Shown: positions 11,855-25,655, counted from the stretch's first letter. The stretch: DNA of 64,000 nucleotides from Haliotis asinina (GCF_037392515.1 NC_090288.1:57769673-57833672), one strand, 5' to 3'. The notes: a model not told the origin generated them from the sequence alone. Numbers and translations are program-made.

Positions 11855-12269
11855 ATGGATAGAGAAATAGAGTATTCGACCGAGGTGACGAAAATTTACC
11901 ATACAAACTATGTTCGAAATTCACGTGCGGTAGCAGTGTTATGGGCTATATTTACCATTTGTTTTGCCATTCTGAATATCGTGGCATTTATTCAACCCCA
12001 GTGGATCGGGGACACGGGGGAAAGCAACAAGGCAGGGTTCTTTGGGCTGTACCAAGCTTGCGAAGAGAACACTGGAGCTAATGATTTCGAGTGTACCGGA
12101 GACTTTATCCAGTTTGATACGATTCTCAACGGTTCATTCCGCGCTGCTGCCTTCTTCGTTGGTGCCTCGGCGCTTCTGTTCCTCATCTGCTGCCTGTGTC
12201 TGATTCTGTTCCTGTTCTTGAACACCGCTACCGTTCTGAGAATCTGTGGCTGGCTTCAGGTGATCGGCG
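11855..12269 (+). CDS. LHFPL-like exon 1
   Basis: 415 nt encoding residues 1-138 plus one base: N-terminus, TM1, first extracellular loop, TM2 and the start of TM3. Donor CGGCG|GTAAGT at 12270. The ATG is the only one in the exon that gives the family's N-terminal pattern just ahead of KIYHTNYVRNSRA. Confidence 0.95.
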
Positions 12270-15200
12270 GTAAGTATAACGGCATACCAGTCGGCGGCAT
12301 CTTTGATGTTCACCTTTACTGCCATTTGGGGGTATGAACATCAGCTGATTAATTAGTTACATTACTTAGTTGTCGCTTACGTTGGGAACTGGTATAATGA
12401 TAGTGATGAGCCGTTAGATTCAGATGCTTAAGGTGTAATAGGATTTGGACAAACAAGGTTCACTTACTGGACTGTTAGTAGCATTAATGAGATAGTTTTG
12501 TACGTATTCATCTCATATATACAGCCATGATATATTTGTTGGATCTGTTAATTAAACACCTACACTGACAGTTTAATGAGGAATATTCTTATAATAAATA
12601 ATTGATATATTTACTGTTATTTTATATAATTAAGATCAACTGAAAACACTGAATTAAATAGTGTTATAGCAGGCTGTTGAAATGAGTAATTAAAGTAAAA
12701 AGGAAAATGTGTATATATAGCCACATACAACAAACCCTCTTGTGTTACACACCAAATTATATAGTTTTGTATGAGTAAAATAATTTAAGTATGTATTTAA
12801 AAACAATTAAAGAAAGCAAAATGTAGTTATGAATTATAAAACTTTCAATACTACTATGCCAGGCTTTGTATGACATAATGCAACAAAACATGTTTTGTTT
12901 TCTAATTAATGATATAAATTAACAGCTTTGTTAAGCACTTCATAAAAATTAATCATAGAAGTGCATACTTATACATATTCTTTGAGGGGCATATGTCCAC
13001 AAATATGTAGCACCATACTCTGCAGAGTTGCACACCTTGACAGTGACAGGATATGTCATATGTCTGGTTATAAGTCCAAATCCTGATTTATGACATTTAG
13101 TTTTTGCCTGATCTTTCTCTTAACAGTGACATTTTTCAAACACATTAAGCTGGTTAACCTCGCTTATATGTGACATATATCAGATAGATACAATGAATGA
13201 TTGTAACAACTAAAAAGAACTTAAACAAGATGCAGCATAACATATGAAACAATTTGTTTTTTTAAGTTCTTTTGAGTAGTATATAACAATTACATAATAA
13301 AATTAAACCTACATATGCGTTGTTACTGATGCTGCTTGTTATCAAGTGATTTTCCATACATGTGATGCCATACAAAGCTGCCTCCTCACTGTCAGCAGTA
13401 CTGATACACACTCACTCACTCACTCACTCACTGATTCACACACACACCCAAACACCATGTCACTCACTCACACCCAGCCACCAAACCCTTTCATTCACTC
13501 ACTCACCCACTCACCCACTCACCCACCCACCCATGACACATTCCCTAAAAGGGCCCTTGTCTAGATTACTAGAACTGCAATAATTGGGAACTTCATTTCA
13601 TCTCTCCACACCTCAACACCTCATGATATACTGTAATGTAACCAAATCTCAAATAACAGTGATGTCTACATCAAAATACCTTGAAAGCATGAAATCATAT
13701 TATACATGAAATCATTACACATGAAAACATTTATTTTCAAAGTAAAGCCTGGAAAAAAAATAACCAAATAAATGTTTAACAAAAACAGATGTCTTGCACA
13801 GCTTGTTCTCAAAATGAATCTTTAAATAAAATGTAATATCTAAAATATTGTATCTTTATGACATAATATTCCCATTAATATAACATTTTTAATTGTTGTA
13901 ACTTATTGATTGTAAAAATTGCTGAAATAGGTGGCATCATCAAAATACTAAAAGTAATTGAACACGATGTAATTGATCAATGAGATTAAAGAATATCACT
14001 TGTAACCTTGACGAAGTGTCTGTTAGTGTTTATATGTGTTTAGGTTCAGTGACAGGCTTTGTGTAGATTACAGGTAATCTGCCCCCATTCTTCTCTCCGG
14101 GCTTTAAAGTCAGAGCTGTACATCACCATCCAACACACAAGCTGTTATACTTGGCACAAGCGGTGTTTGTCTCACACAGTGCCCTTATCTTTACACTGTA
14201 TTTAAAAAATCAGGAAATGGCATTATTTTTGTGAGTTTGTATTGTCTCAATTTGTTGTTCCGTAAATTTTCTCAGGAAATATTTGTTGGAAATTCCAAAT
14301 ATATTTTTTACCTTTAATCCTTTGCCATGTATACAGGTGCTATTGCAGTACTATATTGTCAGTTTTGAAAATAGATGTTTTAGGATAGAGTGTATGTAGA
14401 GTCATGGGAGCTATAACGTTAATGCTCACTGTTCCAAATAGTAGTTTTATGTCATGTTTATTAGTCAATCTGAATAATCTTCTACAAAAGTCTGACTGAA
14501 AAACGAATGATTTTGTCCAATTTTTGAAAAAGTATTTTGACAATTTATTCCCAAAGAAAGGTGATACATATTTTTTTTAAAAATGATTGTTCTTGAAATT
14601 ATTTGTAAATTGTAAAATAGACTGTTTTTATTATTTTTATATTCACTCATTTGTAATGATACCTGTGTGAAACTTGAAAATTCCTGTTCTTTTTCTCTAT
14701 TTTTGATCGCCTGCATTGAACCTGTGAAAATCTGGGTTAGAATCAGCAATATGTTCTTGTTGTTAGAGTCAACTAACCTGATTGGGTGGTCAGGCTTGCA
14801 GACTTGGTCACCACATATCATCATATCTCAGTTGCATAGATTGATGCTCATGCTGTTGATCACTGGATTGTCTGGTCCAGACTTGCTTGTTTAAAAACGG
14901 CCACCTTTGGGTTGGGATGTTGCTGAATATGGCATTAAACGACCAACAAACCTTGAAACATTGAATTTCAAACCAAAAATTAGGTGGCATAACTAAATTC
15001 TAAGAAGGACCAGTGAGTGTGAAAGTGAGACTGTGTTACAAAGGAAATCTTTTCACATACTCCACATCAGGAAGCAGAGTAGCAAAGTGGGTAGAGAAAG
15101 ACCACCGTCTGTCTCAAGACAACTCAATGTTTAACTACCCTGGCTAATTCTTTGTAGCATCAAATTAGTGGTAATGATTTTGTTATCCCATACTTCACAT

Positions 15201-18200
15201 AGGATAACCATAGAAAAACCCTGTAAAACATGTAAAACAAATATCCTTTGAATTGGTTACACCCAAAACTTTTTAATCAGCATTTTGTAGTTCATTGTTC
15301 AAATTTATTTGTAAATAAACATTCATGAATGATGTAACAAAAGGATAAAAATGGATTTAAATCAATGCCTGTTTATTCATATCAATAAACAAATATCAAA
15401 TATGTTGTCATTGTGTATTTTTTTTTGATTTCCGTAGTATGTTTAATGTGTTACTGTGTTTTCTCTGATGTAGATTATGTGAACATTTGTGATTGCAATG
15501 ATCTGGTAGTGAAACAGGCAAACAAAATTATTATGTTGTCTCAACAATTGCCATATTTTCATCTTAAACAAAAACCTGCACATACATTTCATGTAATGCT
15601 TTACACAATTCAGCCCACATAACAAACCATCAAAAAATCAAAGCTGCTTTTAAATGACATATTTATTAGGATAATTTTATTTCCTTTGAAGTTTGGCCTT
15701 GTGTTCTCATATCAAATCTACAGAGTATTGACAGGGAATTTTCAAATCAAACAAAAAAAACCAAAAATATATCACCTGAGGCCGTTTTTTTTCACAGCCC
15801 TATTTGCAGGAATCTTCTAGTGTAAACGACCTACCTTGAGGGATTAGCTGCATATCACTGGCTCATATAGAGGTGTCTTTGTCCAGGAAAAACAGTTAGT
15901 TTGTCATAATTCCTTTGAGAAAGCTTGGATTTGTGTGTCTTGTGACTCCTTATGTCGGGAAACTAACAATGTCAACACAAAATATCTTTTTATACACCCT
16001 CCTTCTAGGAATCCCTTATTCAAAACATGTCAAAAATCATTTAAAATTTAGCATTTTTACCGTGAGATCTACACAGTGTTTATTTTGTGTGTTGAACATG
16101 TTGAAGGTCATATTAGGTAAAACTATAGTATTGACAACTTGTGTATCTAAGGGACTTAATTGAAACCTTAACTTTTGCACTAATTATGTGTATTTACGGT
16201 TTAAAGCATCTCAAGATACAGTGCATACATGACAAGGGTAGGGCCAGTAAATATTTAGAGTGCCATAGGGACTTGTATCTCCTTGACAGGACATTCATTA
16301 ATTCAACAGTGAAAGATGTACATTCTGTCCTCATCAATTGTGATGATATATATTGGAACAGAGTCTAAAGCGTATTACTGTTTTTACCTCTGGTATCCCT
16401 TTTGTGAGTTTCCCAGACAAACCATTCACATAAAACCCTAAAAACCATTCACATGTTAAATTTGATGCTAAATAGTGTTAGTTACAGCACTGAAGAAACT
16501 TAAACTTTGGTGATCATATGTTCATGCATGGTAGGTGAGTGACTGTTCAACTTGAGTGTACAAAGAACAAGAAAACTTGCATGATGATGGTCAGGGGTGC
16601 TTATTCATATTATTGCTGACATTATTAATACTGAGCGTACAGTAATTTCTGCATATTCATTTTGATATCTTAATCATGTTTGAATTTTATTTGAATTATT
16701 GTTTTATTGTGTAACAATGCTTTGAAAGATGAAAATAGCAGTATCCAAATGAATGATGTGATCTGACTGATGCTTATGAAAAAGAATGCGAGAGTGGTAT
16801 TGTACTAGTAGTAGACAGAACTTCTGCCAGCATATCCTCTGGACAGGTCTTACCAAATACATTCAAAGATGGTACCTGGTGTAGCCCTGTCTGGTGCTTG
16901 GCATAATGGAGAGTGTACAAGGACTGCTTGGTTTAGACTAGTTTAGACTTGTAGTTGTACTGTGTCTATGTGGAATATCCATGTAAGTTAGTATTGTGAT
17001 TCAGTGACTGTTGTCCTATTGCCTGTTACGAGAGCTGTAACTGACCTTAATCTGGGTAGACTGTTGGGTTGGGCCTGGACGTTGTCCTCATCGGGAGATG
17101 TGAAGGAATAGGTCACGTTTCAGGAAATAGTATCGTCCAGCCTCATCATCATCATCATGATCATTTATTTCCCTTGATGAACACTACGTCTCTGAAAATA
17201 TATAAATTTGATGGAAACACATAAATTCATATAGATTGTAAAGGGACCCCACAGAGATGGGAGGCTTTGAATCTGAAGACTTGCGTCATAGAGGGCTTCA
17301 GCATTGCAGAATCGGCTAGTTGGAAGGTGAAATAATGTGTTTCAGGGACCCTGAGGTAGTCTATGTCTCCATTAGTAACTATGCTAAATAACATTGTGTA
17401 TTGAAGAGAAAAAACATCTTCTGTACACATACAGGCTGAGTATTGACTCAAACAATTTCCATAATCCCTAGGGATACTAATAGGCATCGCTACTTCTATC
17501 ATTACAACCAGTACCAAGTTAGCTTTCATGTCATGAATGTATATTTTGTCTGTGTCTGATTTTATCCCTCAGCCACTAAATTTAGTTAGGGAGAAGGTAT
17601 TCTCGTGCATATTTAGTGTCCTGGAAGGCGTTGCCCAAAGCTTGTTTGTTTTGGTACAGTCATCTTACTTGAATGCCTGACACCCTCTTGCCTTGAATGC
17701 CTGACACCCTCTTGCCTTGAATGCCTGACACCCTCTTGCCTTGAATGCCTGACACCCTCTTGCCTTGAATGCCTGACACCCTCTTGCCTTGAATGCCTTG
17801 ACAGAGGCCTCTTCAAGATCCATGGATCAGTTGGACGTACAGTGTTAGTCATAGTAGTTTGATTGAGTAATTCAGTGTATTTTGTTTGCTTTATTTATCT
17901 GCCAAACTTAAAAACTGAAAATCCTAAAAACAAAAGAACCACAAGGGAAAAGGGTTTCTTTCTACAGCACTAATGATGAAGATAGCCTTGACAGTAAAAC
18001 AATCAATATGATGAAAGAAATCTTTTAAAAATAAATACTATCATTAAAAGTGAAATATGCATTTAAAACCCTAATAAACTGTCAGATCAGTAGATCCATT
18101 AGAATAAAGTGGTGGAATAAGATTTGAGATTCAAACCAGGCAAAGATCCCCTTTTCACTCAGCTAGCAAAATAAATGAACTTTCTGATAATCTACCAAGT

Positions 18201-21200
18201 ATTTTATTTTTTTACAAGTTCTTAGCCCATCAAGTAAATTTTCATTCTCAAATTGTTTTTGCAGCTCTCTTTCTCATTCTTGGCTGCATTGTCTACCCCA
18301 ACGGCTTTGACTCCCGCCTCGTCCAGGACATCTGCTCCAACAGTGGAAGTTACAACATTGGCACCTGTGGCATGCGATGGGCATATATTCTAGCCATAGT
18401 GCTCATCTTTGATGCTGTGATTCTGGCTACATTAGCGTTTGTTCTGGCAGCCAAACAAGCTAAGCTGTTACCTGAGGTATATGGGAAGAAGGAAAAATGT
18501 AAGTGGATTTATTTGTTGGGTCAGCAGAATTTATCATTAATAGTATCATGTTTCCTGGAATCAATTCTGAGACAAGTTGTATTAACTGATTAGTCTCAAT
18601 CTGTGGATTAGGTATGGAACATTCTTGTCGACCATTTGCTAGTTTAGAGATCTGGCAAAAGTGAACTGAAGAAAATATTTGTCTGATTTGTTCACATGAA
18701 TGAGAACTTGACTTTGCTAATTTTTTTGTATGGCCTAATGTGGTCTGCAACAACACAAAATTTAGACATAATGCTGAAAAAATCACCCCCAAACAAGAAG
18801 CATTATTCTTCATGTTGTTTATGAGCAAGTGTCTGACCCAAGATAAGTTTCTCAGATGTTAAAAATTAGTTGGAAGATCTCAAAACATCTATTCACTGTT
18901 GAAGTATATATTCTTTTTGAACCATGTAGATCAGCATTTATCTATTTAATGTAAAAAATGTGAAAGCAATTAATATTGCTTGTTGTTATTCATGTCTATG
19001 ATGTCATCATGTAAAAATTACTTTAACTTTTCCTAAACTTAGACTTGTAATTTGATATTTTAAAAACTCTAATATCTTTCCTTCTCCCCTGAGGTTTAAA
19101 GAATTTTTATTACAACATTATGTCTTTTTCTGGGTATATATTGAACAAAAAAGGTTCTGGATAATTGTTTAGGGGGGATAGTTTTCATCTTAAAGATTTA
19201 CAAGCACAACTCCACATATGTATTCCCCGAAACATTAATGATCCCTAACATTGTTGTTCAGTCGCCAGTGATATGAGGCATTGAAATAATTCCTTAAACT
19301 CCTGTTTCAGCTGGAAAATAGAATCTCAGTAGGTATATATCTGTTGTAACACCATCTTGAGTTTCTTTGTAACAACGTGACTCCTAACACGTCATGAATG
19401 ACATACGTTCATAGTTTTAATTTCCTAATACCGTTTCAGATTCACAATAATGCAACATGTTGTTTTTCTTTTCTTCTTTGTTCCTGTTTGTAGCTTGTAT
19501 ATTGTTTATGAAATTAAATTATTCATGTTGCCATAGTTACCTATTGCTGGAAACAACATTCAGATCTCTTAAAGAAGAAACTCCAATTGGAGATATGCTG
19601 TGTGACATTTTTTTGGTGAAAGTCTTTTGTCAGTAGAACTAACTCGTAAATGGGTTTTGTAATGATACATTTTGCTGATTGTGTGTTTTGAAATTTATTG
19701 TTCCCAGATTATTGTTTGTACTTGTACCTACTTGATTCTAAACAATGACAGAAATGAGCTCTCCTTCATGAAGCACTAGTTTGAACACTGTCTCTTTTAG
19801 ATTTGTTTGATTATCTACATGAGATGAGATAGATCAAGAATAGATCATTACTATGGCTGACATGAATGATTATCATTTCAACTTTATAACAGTTGAACCT
19901 TTTCAGTTTTATGTAATTAACAGTTTTGACAAACTAATCATAACATAAACAAGCAAATACTACTAGTATATCATTCAATATTTTGATACTAATGTTTAAC
20001 TCCATATGGCAGTGCCTTGATTAACACTTGACTTCAGTGTAGTTTGTGTTTATAGATATGATTCAGTACGTATGTTGCGCAGACCCTTCATGTTGACCAT
20101 GTATAAGAAAGTTGTATTGATGTCATTTCTTGTAAATACATATGTCAGCAGTAGTATTCCACCATTATTTCCAAAAACATAAGTCAGCATATGAAATCAG
20201 TAACATTGATTTATGAAATGAAACAGCGATATCCCAGGCTTTGTTGGATCAAAGACAGTATCATGTGTCAGAGAGGTGCACTGGTGTTAAACTGTGGTTG
20301 TTGTCACAGTGAAACAGTTCTATAACACGAGTTAGTCTGAACTAGACACATACACATACACCACACTCACACATGCACATGTGTGCACACAATAATCTTG
20401 AATGTGACATGAAATCCTGTTTCACCTCTAACAACATAATATCTAACTAACAGTAATAATAGCAATTAGATCATTTATTTTGAGCTAAATCCACGCTGAC
20501 AACTTAATGACGTCATTGTATCACAGTAGTATCAACTAACTGAACTAAATCACCTAAACTATGCGTGGATGTAGGTCAGTAACAATAGGCTATCATTCTT
20601 GAATATCTCTAATATAAAACCTCTGAGGTAATAACAGTACTGCATTTATTGTTTTGAGGCGTCTTGTTATTCATCATGTGATGCTCATGGTGTAGATAAT
20701 ATGGACAATTCAACATTGCTGGATCTTTTTAAAACATAAACATGTTATAATATTGACTAGAAAACTGCACATGTAACATGAATTGGTAATTCAGTTCACA
20801 GTTCATAGTGATAGTAATAGTGGGTGTGGTACAATGTTATTGAGAGAATGCAAAACATAATGAGTGGTTCTAGGGAGGAAATAGCTGAATAATTTCTGAA
20901 GTGAATTTTCCTGTTTGATTTGCTGTTAGAACGCCTAATTAGTAATTAGGAAATGCGTTTTCTCAGTGTGTTATATTGTAGGCTTATTTTGTATTGTCTG
21001 TTTAGGATAAAGTAATGATTAGAATTCACATTTTTGTATTCTTTTTGTATTGTTTTTTGTATGTTTTATACATTAGTACTATTACTTTATGCACCAGACC
21101 AATAGTATTTTTTTATTGAATATTTCCAGTACTCAAAATAATCTGCCCCCCAAACCTTAGAAAATATGTTTTCAATAAATTTGATATTAAATGTGATGAT

Positions 21201-23197
21201 TTGAAGATAATGAAGGAACAATCTTTTTTTAATGGAAAACAGCTTCTTTAGTGTTTGTAACAAACTTTCAACTACTTGTGGTTCTTGTACCAGGTTAATA
21301 TGGAGCTAGTGTATACTCACACAAGATTAACGCATAAAAATAGCAGTAATGGAGAAGCCAGTGGGATTGCCATGTATTATAACCAACCAGTACAATGTAC
21401 ATCCGTATGATTTAGTCTCGACTACAGGGCCAAGCAGGCCTATCCTTAATTCAGGAGCTGTTCCCATCTCTGTCAGGACATAGCCAGCTGATACTGTGTA
21501 AACTATTGTGTAAACTGTTGTGACGCTAATGAGAGGTCTGATTGTGATGTCATTATTTGAATACCATACCAATAGAGAACCTGCACTGACTGCACCTAAC
21601 TCATCCTGTACTGTAAATATTGTTGCAGAATTAACAATAGTATCTAATAATTTACCATATTTTCTGCACAATTTCTTTCTCTTCTGTTGCCCCAGCTACA
21701 TGAGCAACAGTTTAAGGAAACCTGTATTTATCTGTGATCTGACACTGTAACTGAAAGGAATGATTGTTATTATGATTTTACAGAATTACTGAATGATAGG
21801 AGTTATTGCTGTTTAATCCGTAATTCACTTGTATCAAAGCATTATAGCTTATTGATTAAGTAAACATGATATATATTGGACATGTTAGTTCTGATATGGT
21901 GCTAACAATCTGAAAATCCCATCTGTGACAGTGTGGGATTCAAACCCAGTATAGGTGCTCAAGACTATGAAAGGGATCACCAGAGACTCTGGGGAGGAAG
22001 ATATTGCCATTTATAATTCTGGTACAAGGGTTTATCTAAACCTGTTTCAGTATCTGGTCCTGAGTGTGCAGGTGATGTCAGTCAAAATTCCAGAACTGGA
22101 ACTACAAATGGCTTAATGCATGCTAAAGAAAGTCATAAGACTGAAGCCACCAATTAGAACTATAATAACACTAGTAATCACTACAATACTCAACATTTCC
22201 TAATGATCAAATAGTCATCTGCAGAGGGAAATGTGTTTCTTACCATACATTGAATAGTATAATTATAACTGGTCTATACTTTTGTCTATGTACGGCTGAC
22301 TGGGAGAGCTAACTACACTGAAAATGGGTCTAACAAAGAGGAAGAGACTTGAACACTTATTTTTTCATGACTGACATACCTTGGAATGTAGGAAAAAGAA
22401 CATTCCAATTTTGCACAAAAATGATTGTTTTCCTAATATACCTGCCCCTGATAAAACCTTTCAAATCTGCTTTATGGCAAATACCATAGTATACATTAAT
22501 AAAGTTTACTGTCATTCAGAAATAGGTCACCATGGTTACCTCTGACAAATTGTGAAACATTGCAAAGGTGTTTTCAGAGCTTGATGTCTGCGTGAAACAA
22601 GCATGTCGTTTAAAACACAGTCGCCTGCTTAAGTGATACATTGCATGCTATTAGAGCGTCAATTTCCCCCGAAATCCGTGGCCCTAAGTTAGCGTTGCTT
22701 CTGTGTTTGAGGAAGCTGGATCACATTGGTGTGCAAATCTCGTCACTCAGTCTGAGCAAACACTGGAAGGTTATCTGGAATGCTGGGGTGTCAGCCATTT
22801 TCTCCAGTGACTCTTTTGCTATTGATGTGACCAGACTTCAAAACAAACTGGCGCAATTCAAGAATGTTAATTGTCTAGCAAATTTCTCTGTATTCTGGCT
22901 TAGATTTGGGTACAATGTACAGAAAGACAAGGAGACCTTTTGTCTTCTTGTTTACATTTATGGACATTTTTAGTTGATTTTGGGGTTATTTTTTTAGCAA
23001 CATGTCTTTCTATTTTTTTTCTGTCAAAACATATTAATGGTGGTTGGTGCAATAAACTGCAGTATTTCCTTCAAGTTCAATATTATATACAATAGTACTC
23101 ACTTGGAGGAAGTATGATCGTAGCAATGTCAGTGTGGTAGCCAACAGAATTCTGAGGAAAATTTTAGTCTGTTTGTGCATGCATGTGTGTGTATGCA

Positions 23198-23252
<55 letters not shown>

Positions 23253-25137
23253 TAAATAAATGAGTGTCATCTATACTTGACCAGATAGATCAAATAGCAG
23301 CTGTCTAGGAGAAATGTTGACAGCAGAAAATATTCTACAAGTAAAGACATTGTTTTAGGTGTGCATCATAATATAACAAATACTTTTTGCTGTAGGAATC
23401 CAGATGCTACCAGTGAGGCAGGACATCCTGGCACTTTTTGTAAACACCTGGTGTTGTCACTGATTTCCCTGATCAGATAGTTTTGCCTCTGTTTTGTAAT
23501 TTGTGCCCAACAACACCTGTTTGGATGGATAATGGGTGCTGGCTGTTCTGGTGTTGATGGTTTTTATAATACCTTCATCCATTAATCTTTTAACTCAACC
23601 AATGAAAGTAATGTAAGTGAGCAACAGTACCAAAGGGAGGTTGGTCTGACAAGCTGATAGTGTTCAGTAAGTTCATGCCATCAGTTTGACTGTTAGTGTT
23701 GTCATCTTGTATTGAGGTAGCTTCTGCAGAGCTTTCAGAAACACATGAATTTGTATTGAAAATAGTTCTTGTTCAAACTATGAATAGCCTTTCTAACTGC
23801 TGACTGCCTTTTTTGAATTATATGGCAAAAATACTGATAATTTTATGGCTATACAACTTGTTTTCTCTGTGAAAGGCGACGTTTAAGCATAGATTGCTTG
23901 ACAACATCAGAATCACTGGCAAAATGTCACCTTTTACACAATAAAGACGCTGTATATCCATTAAAATATTGTCATCATTCTTCATCACCTTAACTTCTAA
24001 AATGGCACCATCGATATTGTTTATCATGTACTGTTTATTACATCACCATTTTTATTATGTTACCAGAATTAAGTGCAGTTTTTAACAGTTTTGACATTTC
24101 ATGTTTTTCATAACATTCTTTTAGATATGACAATAGTATATAGCATGCTTACTACTAATTGATAAATTGTCATCTCTTGTGAATGTTAGGCTCAATCTCA
24201 CGTACTGACCAGGACTTCCCAACAGAGATAACCAGCCATGCCTTGTTCATTAATAGTCTCTAAATATGAGAGTGTATTTGTGACGTTGAAAAGCTTAATT
24301 GTAATAAAACCAATTAGGTTTGAATAAATTAAATAAACCCTGTGAGGTTGAAGTGATCGAAAAGATCGTGTTTGGGGTTGAATAGAATGTATGAACTCAG
24401 TGGGGGTTGAGTAGATCATATCAACCCTATGGGAGTTGAATAGATTTTATAGACCCAGTTTGGGGTTGAATAGACTGCATGAATCATGTAGGGGTTGAGT
24501 AGATCATATCAACCCTATGGGAGTTGAATAGATTTTATAGACCCAGTTTGGGGTTGAATAGACTGCATGAATCATGTAGGGGTTGAGTAGATCATATCAA
24601 TCCTGTGGCACTGAATAGATGGCATGAACCCTGTGGAGGTTGAATAGATTGAATGAAACTTAAGGATTTGAAAGGTTGTATAGACTGATCATGCTAATCA
24701 TGATGGCTGACAAAGAGACTCCCTTGAGTATGACCTGGGATATACGTGTGTTATCTTACCCATGGGTGTGGTTTGTTGCGCTTGCAGTCAGCTACTGTTG
24801 GCTCTGCCTGGATTCTGTTGTTTCAGGGGTCTGTGATACAGCTGGATTATTTCTGACAACTGTCTTAAACAAGATTTACTCACTGTCAAGAATCTGATGC
24901 AAAAAGTGAAATGCTGAGACTACCATTACTATTCCCAAGCCTATTTTAAAATGATATTTCATATAGAATTATAATGATGTTCATTTGTGCTTACTTGCAG
25001 CTGAGCTGAATGGATTTGCAAGCGACACTCTCTCTAAGAGATCTGGATTCCCTCCCTTGTCTGAGGACAGATATTCAGAATATTCTCATCGCTCGGAGAA
25101 GTCCAAGCGTTCCAACCATTCCAGCAGAATTGTGTAA
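11855..25137 (+). CDS. LHFPL3/4/5-like: LHFPL tetraspan subfamily protein (LHFPL3/4/5 type), spliced gene
   Basis: Three coding exons, 11855-12269, 18265-18498 and 25001-25137, join in phase (1/1) to give 261 aa. The family are four-pass plasma-membrane proteins. Vertebrate LHFPL5 partners the hair-cell mechanotransduction complex and LHFPL4 clusters GABA-A receptors, so a role as a channel or receptor auxiliary subunit is inferred. Visible hallmarks are KIYHTNYVRNSRAV at 13-26, TM1 about 27-46, QPQWIGD (claudin-like W) at 47-53, a loop with cysteines at 69 and 80, TM2 about 97-122, NTATVLRICGW at 123-133, TM3 about 134-150, the second loop with DICSNSGSYNIGTCGMRWAY, and TM4 about 175-200. 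The first 215 residues track human LHFPL3/5 closely. The last 45 form a Ser/Arg/Lys-rich cytoplasmic tail. Paralogue-level orthology is uncertain. Confidence 0.95.
13398..13545. repeat. (CTCA)n and (CACC)n microsatellite
   Basis: Runs of CTCA, then CACA-rich and CACTCACC-rich units. The unit equals the terminal repeat of the SINE families here, so the tract may have grown from an old SINE tail. It accounts for the Ser/His/Thr-rich frames over the tract. Confidence 0.85.
14775..14950 (+). repeat. SINE family 2 copy, diverged
   Basis: Order matches the family in its (CTCA)n-ending orientation: GGGTGGTCAGGCTTGCAGAC, GATTGATGCTCATGCTGTTG, ATCACTGGATTGTCTGGTCC, ATGTTGCTGAATATGGC, ATTAAACGACCAAC. 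Confidence 0.7.
17668..17798. repeat. 24-bp minisatellite, 5 full copies plus 11 bases
   Basis: The unit begins CTTGAATGCCTGACACCCTC and ends TTGC. Copies start at 17668, 17692, 17716, 17740 and 17764 and are identical by eye. Because 24 is a multiple of three, the reverse strand stays open and reads as an 8-residue repeat (RHSRQEGV). Confidence 0.95.
18265..18498 (+). CDS. LHFPL-like exon 2
   Basis: 234 nt encoding residues 139-216, with the rest of TM3, the second extracellular loop and TM4. Acceptor TTTTTGCAG at 18264, donor AAAAAT|GTAAGT at 18499. The motif GCIVYPNGFDS is the family's GC(L/M)(V/I)(Y/F)PDGWDS with the usual Trp replaced by Phe. Confidence 0.95.
23197..23260. repeat. (AAGT)n/(AAAT)n microsatellite
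   Basis: About 13 AAGT units followed by three AAAT units. Confidence 0.95.
24310..24660. repeat. Tandem array of about 29-bp units with an 88-bp higher-order period
   Basis: Units share GGGGTTGAATAGA or GGGGTTGAGTAGA cores. Three variant units form an 88-bp block that repeats from 24373, 24461 and 24549. The 24461 and 24549 copies are identical over most of their length, and edge units are diverged. Confidence 0.9.
25001..25137 (+). CDS. LHFPL-like exon 3 (C-terminal tail)
   Basis: 137 nt encoding residues 217-261 and the TAA at 25135-25137. Acceptor TTACTTGCAG at 25000. It encodes a cytoplasmic tail with PPLSEDRYSEYSHRSEKSKR, ending NHSSRIV. The tail is longer than in human LHFPL5 and lacks a class I PDZ ligand, having Arg rather than Ser/Thr two residues before the end. 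Confidence 0.9.
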
Positions 25138-25655
25138 AGTGTATATATCAGAGTGTATAGATGATATATCACTGGGCTAGATACTGCACTGTGACTCTCT
25201 GCCTTGTGACCTGCAATGAAACAGGAGCTTCAGTTAAACTCCCAGCATGCAACATTGTACTTGACTAAACTAATACATGTGAATCATGAAAAATATCAGT
25301 TTGACTGATGTGATATTTTTGAGGACCTGATTTTTTTGTAATAATTTTAAACCAACACAGACTGTTTCAAGTTTCAGTAAAGTATAATCTTTTCAATGTG
25401 GATACTTTGCCTGTTTCAAACATTTTCAACTACATAGACTCAAAATTCACTTTAGTCTGCTAATTTGAAACTTCTAAACTGTTCTCAGCACAAAATTCCA
25501 AGGATGGTTGCCCTCTTTGTTGCTTAAAATTCTGAGACCTGAAAATCTGAACTATTTGTGCTACATCTTACTTCAAATGGAAATAGACATGACTCACAGA
25601 AAGTGTATATATATTTGTTAATCTGGATATGCTTTATTCCAGATGATTTCATGAG

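Larger units (their letters stand above)
12270..18264 (+). other. LHFPL-like intron 1
   Basis: A 5995-bp GT-AG intron, AT-rich. It holds a CTCA microsatellite (13398-13545), a SINE family 2 copy (14775-14950) and a 24-bp minisatellite (17668-17798). I saw no nested gene; frames here are short and lack motifs. Confidence 0.85.
18499..25000 (+). other. LHFPL-like intron 2
   Basis: A 6502-bp GT-AG intron. It contains an AAGT microsatellite and an 88-bp higher-order tandem array. An antisense frame at 21327-21671 (114 codons) and a sense frame at 22641-22973 (110 codons) match nothing I recognise. Possible old SINE sequence near 21900-21960 (GTGGGATTCAAACCC). Confidence 0.85.

Noticed and set aside
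13346-13583. His/Ser/Thr/Pro-rich frames
   Set aside because: Translation of the (CTCA)n microsatellite.
17613-17852. Minus-strand protein with an 8-residue repeat
   Set aside because: Product of the 24-bp minisatellite in an intron.
21327-21671. 114-codon antisense frame in LHFPL intron 2
   Set aside because: No recognisable motif, splice context or promoter. Length is within chance for this much sequence.
22641-22973. 110-codon sense frame in LHFPL intron 2
   Set aside because: No family resemblance and no splice sites in phase with the host gene.
23197-23260. CRISPR-like or regulatory array
   Set aside because: Simple tetranucleotide microsatellite in an animal genome.
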